Shown here: positions 6,656-11,318 of the stretch, in pieces
Position numbering within the stretch: position 1 is the first letter of the stretch
Layout of the letters: each line of letters opens with the position of its first letter
Position numbers and translations under genes: made by a program
Source of the DNA: an uncultured Alistipes sp.
GTDB lineage: Bacteria; Bacteroidota; Bacteroidia; Bacteroidales; Rikenellaceae
NCBI GenBank assembly: GCA_900769745.1
Contig: CAAGHX010000058.1
Span: 1 to 11,318, forward strand
Direction of reading: 5' to 3'
DNA length: 11,318 nt
Notes under the pieces: generated by a model
What the model was told of the DNA's origin: nothing
Seen by the model: the letters and a program-made list of their open reading frames with translations, nothing else
Databases searched by the model: none

Positions 6656-7981
6656 TTAGAACAACTTGTTGTCGTTGAATGATGCCTCGCCCTCCTGCTC
6701 GTCACGATAGACCTCCTTGCGGCGTGTTGTGCCATCGTTCTCCACCACAAGCTCCACATTGCGGCGGCGGTATGATGGGATACGAAGCTCAGCCTCCAAG
6801 TTAGCATACTTCGATGGACGACGGTCCAAGATTGCTGGCATAGCCTCGTGGTGAGGTGTGGTGCGAGGAGCTACCTCGGCGGGCTTCTTCGCAGGCTCGA
6901 GAGTAGAGATAATCTCAACCTCCTCCTCGGCCTCATCGTTTAGGTCAATCTCAATCTTTGGGGGCATAGAGCGAGGGATAAACTCATCGGCACTGAAGCC
7001 TGTTGCCACAACGACAACCTCCAACATATTCTCGCCCATAGGCTTCGAGCTGGCACCCCAGATAAGGTTGGCACGATGCTCGATACCATCCTCGTCCTTA
7101 TAGCTGGCGTAGCTCTGGATATAGTTAAGAATCTCCATTGTCTCGTCGTAGCTTACGCTATCGATATCGGCAGCAGAGATGTTGATAAGCACATTCTTAG
7201 CACCTGCGATAAGGTTGCTGTCCAAAAGTGGTGAGCAGAGCGAACGGCGTGCAGCCTCCAAAGCTCGGCCCTCGCCCTCAGCAGCTGCAACACCCATGTG
7301 TGCACGGCCGCTACCCTTCATCACACGCTCCAAGTCGGCGAAATCGACACGCACATAGGCGCTCTCGACAGTGATAAGTTCGGCGATACCCTTTGTAGCC
7401 ATAGCCAAGATGTCGTCGGCCTTGCGGAAAGCCTGTGGCAGAGAGAGCTTGCCATACATCTCGCGGATGCTGTCGTTGTTGATTACGAGCAACGAGTCGG
7501 CATACTTCTTAATCTCCTCGATACCACGTGCTGCCTGCTCGCAACGTGCTGGACCCTCGATAACGAGTGGCGATGTGACGATAGCCACAGTCAAAAGACC
7601 CATCTCGTGAGCCAACTTTGCGATTACGGGCGACGCACCTGTACCTGTACCACCACCCATTCCGGCAGTGACGAAAATCATACGTGTGCCCGATGCCTCG
7701 ATATACTGCTTGATCTGCTCGAGCGACTCCACAGCAGCCTCGCGGCCACGCTCGGGGTCGTTACCTGCACCCAAACCATCCTTACCAAGACGTATCTTAT
7801 CCTTGACAGGCGAGTTATCCATCGCCTTCTGATCGGTGTTACAAATCAAGAAGTTAACACCCTTGATACCGGTGTTCCACATATGGTTAACGGCATTACC
7901 GCCAGCACCACCAACACCGATTACTGTTATGATTGAAGATGCCTGCTTTGGCATCGAAAGTTCGTTCATCAAATCTTCCAT
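6656..7981 (-). CDS. ftsZ: Cell division protein FtsZ
   Basis: Tubulin-like GTPase that forms the cytoplasmic Z-ring at the division site. The 441-residue product has the nucleotide-binding G-G-A-G-G-N-A (24-30), the tubulin signature G-G-G-T-G-T-G-A-S-P (109-118), and the T7 synergy loop V-D-F-A-D-L (212-217) that completes the GTPase site of the neighbouring subunit, with both key aspartates (213 and 216). The residue before this loop core is Arg211, where Asn is usual. The polymerising core ends near 335. An acidic, variable linker follows (about 345-395), then a conserved peptide L-R-I-P-S-Y-R-R-R (399-407) expected to bind FtsA, then 34 more residues ending F-N-D-N-K-L-F. ATG at 7981 is used; Met5 (7969) is possible. 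It lies 43 bases after ftsA and ends the division cluster. Confidence 0.97.
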   Translation of the reverse strand: MEDLMNELSMPKQASSIITVIGVGGAGGNAVNHMWNTGIKGVNFLICNTDQKAMDNSPVKDKIRLGKDGLGAGNDPERGREAAVESLEQIKQYIEASGTRMIFVTAGMGGGTGTGASPVIAKLAHEMGLLTVAIVTSPLVIEGPARCEQAARGIEEIKKYADSLLVINNDSIREMYGKLSLPQAFRKADDILAMATKGIAELITVESAYVRVDFADLERVMKGSGRAHMGVAAAEGEGRALEAARRSLCSPLLDSNLIAGAKNVLINISAADIDSVSYDETMEILNYIQSYASYKDEDGIEHRANLIWGASSKPMGENMLEVVVVATGFSADEFIPRSMPPKIEIDLNDEAEEEVEIISTLEPAKKPAEVAPRTTPHHEAMPAILDRRPSKYANLEAELRIPSYRRRNVELVVENDGTTRRKEVYRDEQEGEASFNDNKLF

Positions 7982-8024
7982 CTCGCTATATTTAAGAAGC
8001 TCATTTAATAATCACTTGTGCGAC

Positions 8025-9548
8025 CTACATTTCGTCGTCATCCTCCTCGTCGGGATTACGGAAGGCATCGTCAAACCAACGTTTGATTCCACCAAACCAA
8101 CCGCCGCCGCTCTTTACATCGTCCTCCTCGTCGTTATCGTCCTCGAAGTCATCAACCTCAGGAGTAGAGATAGGAGGTGTTGCGATGCTCTGAGTAACAC
8201 CCGGTGTTGCGCTCTCGCCCACTGAAGAGGCTGCATAGGCATCATTCACCGATGTAGGCTGCGACGCCACTGCTGCCGCAGGTGCTGCGTAGCCACCCTG
8301 CTGAGGCTGTACTGGCTGCTGAACGGGCTGCTGAGGCTGTGCCACTGGCTCACGCTCGATAGCCTGAGCTGGAGTGTGCAACACGCTAACTGGGCAAGCA
8401 CCCACCTTTGCGCCACGCAAAAGCATAGATACAGCCAAAGTGTAGTTAGGCGACGAAACCTTCTCGAGTGACTCTGTTGACACGCCAATCTCGGCACACG
8501 CCACGCGAGTCTCCTGACCTGTAACGCGAGCGAAGAGGTCGGCCACATTCTTCAAGTCGGCCACACCACCCGTAAGCACGATACCCGCTGAGAGCTTCTT
8601 CGCGAAGCCTGCCTCACGAATCTCGTTCCACACATACTCGGCGATATCGGTCATACGAGCCTCGATAACGGCTGCCAAATTGAGGCGTGGGATAGGCTTG
8701 ATGGCACGACTACCCTTGCGAACCTGGATAAGCTCGTCGGGAGTGAGGCTCACCACAGCCGAGCCATAGCGACGCTTCAAATTCTCAACTGTCTTGGCTG
8801 GAATATATCCGTTGAAGTGGCGAATGTCGTTATTAACGGCTGCGCCACCGATGGGGATAGATGCGATGTAGTTCAGCACGCCGCCGTAGTAGATAGCGAT
8901 GTCGGTAACGCCGCTACCGATATCGACCACAGCTACACCCTCCTGCATCTCGTCGCTATTGATTACCGACTCAGCCACAACGGCTGCGCTGGCATACATA
9001 CCGCGAATCTTGATGCCCGCATCGAGGAACACTCGGCGGAAACGATCCTTGGCAGAGCGCTCGCAGAGAATGAAGTTATAGGTCGAAGAGAGCTGCTTGC
9101 TGTAAGAGCCCACAGGATTCTTCATCTCGGCACCTGTGTCGCCCTTGTAGTTAATGGGGAAGAGGTCCATTATCACCTCGCCATCGGCCGCCTTCACGTT
9201 CTCCATACGCTCACGCAAAGCCTCCACATCGCGTCGTGCGATGCAGTTCTCGACGTCCTCCACAAAGACGTGGTCAGTGTAGCGTGCGCAACGCACAAAC
9301 TTACCAGAGATGCTCACATAGGCATCGGTGATAGCAACGCCCACCTGCTGCTCGGCAGCCTTACGAGCTCGGATAAGTGCCGAAGCCACCATCTGATTAT
9401 TATCGACCAATCCTGCGGTCACGCCCTCGGTTGGCTCGGCCACAACACACTCGATGTTGATGACACCACCTTCGGCGTATGAACCTACGGCCACAACAAC
9501 CTCTGATGAACCAACGTCAACGGCTACAATGTAACTCTTCTTTTCCAT
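8025..9548 (-). CDS. ftsA: Cell division protein FtsA
   Basis: Actin-fold ATPase that tethers FtsZ filaments to the inner face of the membrane and recruits later divisome proteins. Visible actin-superfamily motifs: phosphate-1 D-V-G-S-S-E (11-16), phosphate-2 D-I-G-S-G-V-T-D (209-216) and adenosine motif G-I-V-L-T-G-G-V-A-D (322-331); the FtsA-specific 1C domain lies at about 85-160. At 507 residues it is longer than E. coli FtsA (about 420). The excess is a C-terminal linker (about 392-465) rich in Gln, Pro, Ala, Ser and Thr, then an acidic run (466-477). A short aromatic/basic amphipathic segment W-F-G-G-I-K-R-W-F-D-D-A-F (484-496) follows and probably is the membrane-targeting helix, before an acidic end. 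It lies 41 bases after ftsQ and 43 before ftsZ, in one likely transcript. Confidence 0.97.
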   Translation of the reverse strand: MEKKSYIVAVDVGSSEVVVAVGSYAEGGVINIECVVAEPTEGVTAGLVDNNQMVASALIRARKAAEQQVGVAITDAYVSISGKFVRCARYTDHVFVEDVENCIARRDVEALRERMENVKAADGEVIMDLFPINYKGDTGAEMKNPVGSYSKQLSSTYNFILCERSAKDRFRRVFLDAGIKIRGMYASAAVVAESVINSDEMQEGVAVVDIGSGVTDIAIYYGGVLNYIASIPIGGAAVNNDIRHFNGYIPAKTVENLKRRYGSAVVSLTPDELIQVRKGSRAIKPIPRLNLAAVIEARMTDIAEYVWNEIREAGFAKKLSAGIVLTGGVADLKNVADLFARVTGQETRVACAEIGVSTESLEKVSSPNYTLAVSMLLRGAKVGACPVSVLHTPAQAIEREPVAQPQQPVQQPVQPQQGGYAAPAAAVASQPTSVNDAYAASSVGESATPGVTQSIATPPISTPEVDDFEDDNDEEDDVKSGGGWFGGIKRWFDDAFRNPDEEDDDEM

Positions 9549-9589
9549 ATATTGTTTTCTTATTTTTGTCTTCTGCTTATGCTTGGGGC

Positions 9590-10684
9590 CTACTTAGTGC
9601 AGACCACCTGGCCCTCGTACTCGACCGAGATTGTGCGATACACATCCCAACCGATATTCTTCAAGCCTTTGTTGTAGAATGCCAACAGTTTATCGAGCTT
9701 GGCCTCTGCATTTTCCAGCGTGCCAAACTGCACGATATGGCGACCCGAACGAGGAACAAGCTCCAGTCGGATGTCACCACTACTCATCGAAGATGCCACA
9801 ATTTGAACAATCTCGGCACTCCAAAACGAATCTTCTTCGATATATTTCACAAAGTTAATGAGTTTCAGGAAATCTTCATACCTTTTCATTAACTTTTTTT
9901 GCTTATCTTGCTCGGCTTGCTGCCTAAGTGTGACAAGTTCTATCTTTTTGTCGTTCTCGCGAGCCATATAACGATACTTCTTGCGAAGGTCGGCCTTGTG
10001 GGCACGCAACTCGGCAACACGCCTATCGAAGTTGTCGTACGACTCGAAAATACCCTTGCTTGTACGCATACGACGCACGTCACGCACCAACTCCTCGATA
10101 CGCTTCTCCTCCTTGAACAGAGGCACTTTCTCGTGCTGGAGCTCCAAGATGCGTTGCTCCGACTCGGCTATCTGCTGCGAGATGTAGTCCCACACCGAAC
10201 CCACATACTTCGTTGGCAGCGGAGGACGGTACTCGCCCGTGATGACAGGCACATAGACCGAAGCCTGGCGTGGAGCCGAGAAGATGTAGCCATCGGCCGT
10301 AACATACGAGTCGAAACCATCGACCAGCAGACGCAGCATAGGTCGGCGCTGGCTGACGCTGATGTGCAACACGCCATCGTAGGTAACGTAAGCACTTGCT
10401 CTCTCGACAAAGCCGTTGCGGCGGATAGCCTGCTCGATAGAGGCGAGATCAACAGCATCGATAGGCTGCCCCAGGGTGGGCACTTTGCTCTGCGCAATCC
10501 AACGGCGCACGCCCTCGCTCGTAACGAGCGACTCGTTGAGCAGACTATCGGTGATAGCGACACTCACGCTACAAACCTTCGTGGTGGAGCGGTGGTGTTT
10601 CGCACGGCCACTAAACAGGACCACAAAACCCACTACAAAACACCACAAAAGGGTGAGCAGTACTATTCTTATTGTCTTATGCAT
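9590..10684 (-). CDS. ftsQ: Cell division protein FtsQ with a long coiled-coil-like insertion
   Basis: Bitopic divisome protein whose periplasmic domains help recruit and control the septal wall synthesis complex. Order: short basic cytoplasmic N-terminus, one membrane helix (about 5-25), POTRA-like domain (about 36-113, V-C-S-V-S-V...V-T-S-E-G-V...I-E-Q-A-I-R-R-N-G-F-V-E-R-A...L-H-I-S-V-S-Q-R-R-P), then a beta domain reaching D-G-Y-I-F-S (131-136) and V-P-V-I-T-G (145-150). Typical FtsQ sequence resumes at about 270 with F-L-K-L-I-N-F-V-K-Y-I and ends with the G-W...Y...I-S-V-E-Y-E-G-Q-V-V-C pattern. In between lie about 105 highly charged, helix-prone residues (about 163-268, bases 9881-10198) not expected in FtsQ. 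The total of 364 residues exceeds the usual 240-290. Position between murC (7-base gap) and ftsA supports identity. ATG start. Confidence 0.92.
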   Translation of the reverse strand: MHKTIRIVLLTLLWCFVVGFVVLFSGRAKHHRSTTKVCSVSVAITDSLLNESLVTSEGVRRWIAQSKVPTLGQPIDAVDLASIEQAIRRNGFVERASAYVTYDGVLHISVSQRRPMLRLLVDGFDSYVTADGYIFSAPRQASVYVPVITGEYRPPLPTKYVGSVWDYISQQIAESEQRILELQHEKVPLFKEEKRIEELVRDVRRMRTSKGIFESYDNFDRRVAELRAHKADLRKKYRYMARENDKKIELVTLRQQAEQDKQKKLMKRYEDFLKLINFVKYIEEDSFWSAEIVQIVASSMSSGDIRLELVPRSGRHIVQFGTLENAEAKLDKLLAFYNKGLKNIGWDVYRTISVEYEGQVVCTK

Positions 10685-10691
10685 CAGTTGT

Positions 10692-11318
10692 TTATATACT
10701 CTTCTTTCTCAAACTCTCGGCCATTGCCTCACAGTATGCGTCGATGTTTCCAGCACCAAACGACACCACAACATCGGTCGGCATCGAAGCCAATCGCTCG
10801 GCCAAATCCTCCCTCTCACACATCGACCAGGGCGAGGTGACAAGCTCGCCAATCATCTCTGAGCATATGCCCTCGATAGGCAGCTCTCGAGCTGGATAGA
10901 TAGGCACCAAAATCACATCGTCGGCGTGCGACAAAGCCTCGGCAAACTCTCTATAGAGGTCGCGAGTGCGGGTATAGAGGTGGGGCTGGAAGATAGCCGT
11001 AACCTTGCGTCCAGGGAACATCTTGCGCACCGATGTAAGGGTTGCCTCCAACTCCTCAGGGTGGTGGGCATAGTCGTCCATATAGACCTGCTTGGGGGTG
11101 TTGACATAGAACTCGAAGCGACGCTTCACACCCGAATAGTCGGCCAAGCCCTGACGCAACTTATCGAGGTCGAGCACCTCACCACGACTGCGTGCTGCGC
11201 ACCACATCGATGCCACCGCAGCCACCGAATTCTCGATATTCACCCAGCCAGGGATACCCAATGTGCAGCGCTCGATAACGCCATCGGGAGTCACGATATC
11301 GTAGTAGTAATAGCCGCC
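10692..11318 (-). CDS. murC: UDP-N-acetylmuramate--L-alanine ligase, C-terminal fragment (5' end outside the window)
   Basis: Cytoplasmic ATP-dependent ligase adding L-alanine to UDP-N-acetylmuramate, the first step of the peptidoglycan stem peptide. 208 residues are visible; the frame is open to the window end, so the GTG at 11294 is an internal valine. The fragment holds the end of the central ATPase domain (G-W-V-N-I-E-N-S-V-A-A near 24-34 of the fragment) and the C-terminal ligase domain with M-D-D-Y-A-H-H-P-E-E (80-89), F-Q-P-H-L-Y-T-R-T (110-118) and I-Y-P-A-R-E (140-145), all diagnostic of MurC. At the A/N motif, valine stands where His is common in other phyla (G-x-H-N), probably a lineage trait. 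The stop lies 7 bases before ftsQ, so the two are probably translated from one transcript. Confidence 0.96.
   Translation of the reverse strand, partial: GGYYYYDIVTPDGVIERCTLGIPGWVNIENSVAAVASMWCAARSRGEVLDLDKLRQGLADYSGVKRRFEFYVNTPKQVYMDDYAHHPEELEATLTSVRKMFPGRKVTAIFQPHLYTRTRDLYREFAEALSHADDVILVPIYPARELPIEGICSEMIGELVTSPWSMCEREDLAERLASMPTDVVVSFGAGNIDAYCEAMAESLRKKSI

Noticed and set aside
7298..7936. A + strand open frame of 212 codons opposite ftsZ (similar ones opposite ftsA and gldE).
   Set aside because: These are shadow frames caused by the codon bias of the real minus-strand genes; no signal peptide, domain or start context supports them.
8266..8345. Repetitive CTG/GGCTG-rich DNA that looked like a repeat or array.
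   Set aside because: It encodes the Gln/Pro-rich linker of FtsA in frame; the repetition comes from the amino-acid composition, not from a CRISPR or mobile repeat.
9899..10840. A + strand open frame of 313 codons opposite ftsQ and the end of murC.
   Set aside because: It is antisense to two recognisable genes, crosses their junction, and encodes a low-complexity His/Arg/Leu-rich product without recognisable motifs.

Overview
This window reads as ordinary chromosomal DNA from a member of the Bacteroidota, most likely order Bacteroidales. The evidence is a gldE-type CNNM/CBS gene, a murC-ftsQ-ftsA-ftsZ division cluster with Bacteroidota-like protein features, no strong Shine-Dalgarno sequences, and one promoter element matching the Bacteroidota -7 consensus TAnnTTTG. 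The moderately GC-rich coding bias and the protein style would fit Rikenellaceae/Alistipes-like bacteria, but that finer placement is inference. I see no IS element, phage gene, CRISPR array, tRNA or rRNA.

Left part, + strand (1-2096): the C-terminal 294 residues of DNA topoisomerase I (topA) run in from the window edge. After 32 bases comes a secreted papain-fold peptidase of the bleomycin hydrolase/PepC (C1B) type. A strong intrinsic terminator (2131-2166) closes this unit. A second, convergent hairpin (2250-2288) then faces the minus-strand genes; everything from there to the end of the window is on the minus strand.

Middle, minus strand (2313-6625): an ABC exporter operon (NatA-like ATPase at 4572-3649, then NatB-like permease at 3626-2313) has its own candidate promoter directly downstream of the terminator of the preceding unit. 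That preceding unit is gldE (CNNM + CBS pair + CorC/HlyC domain, 6625-5270) coupled by a TAATG overlap to a 4'-phosphopantetheinyl transferase (5270-4668).

Right part, minus strand (6656-11318): the division and cell-wall cluster, in transcription order murC (truncated by the window edge), ftsQ, ftsA, ftsZ, with gaps of 7, 41 and 43 bases. MurC makes a cytoplasmic peptidoglycan precursor. FtsQ is the membrane-anchored periplasmic divisome protein. FtsA anchors FtsZ filaments to the membrane. Together they link wall synthesis to septation. A small hairpin follows ftsZ and covers the most upstream possible start of gldE.

I did not find a wholly new system. The observations most worth checking are inside known proteins: a roughly 105-residue charged, probably coiled-coil insertion in the periplasmic part of FtsQ; an Asn-to-Arg change in the catalytic T7 loop of FtsZ; and long, unusual C-terminal tails on FtsZ and FtsA.
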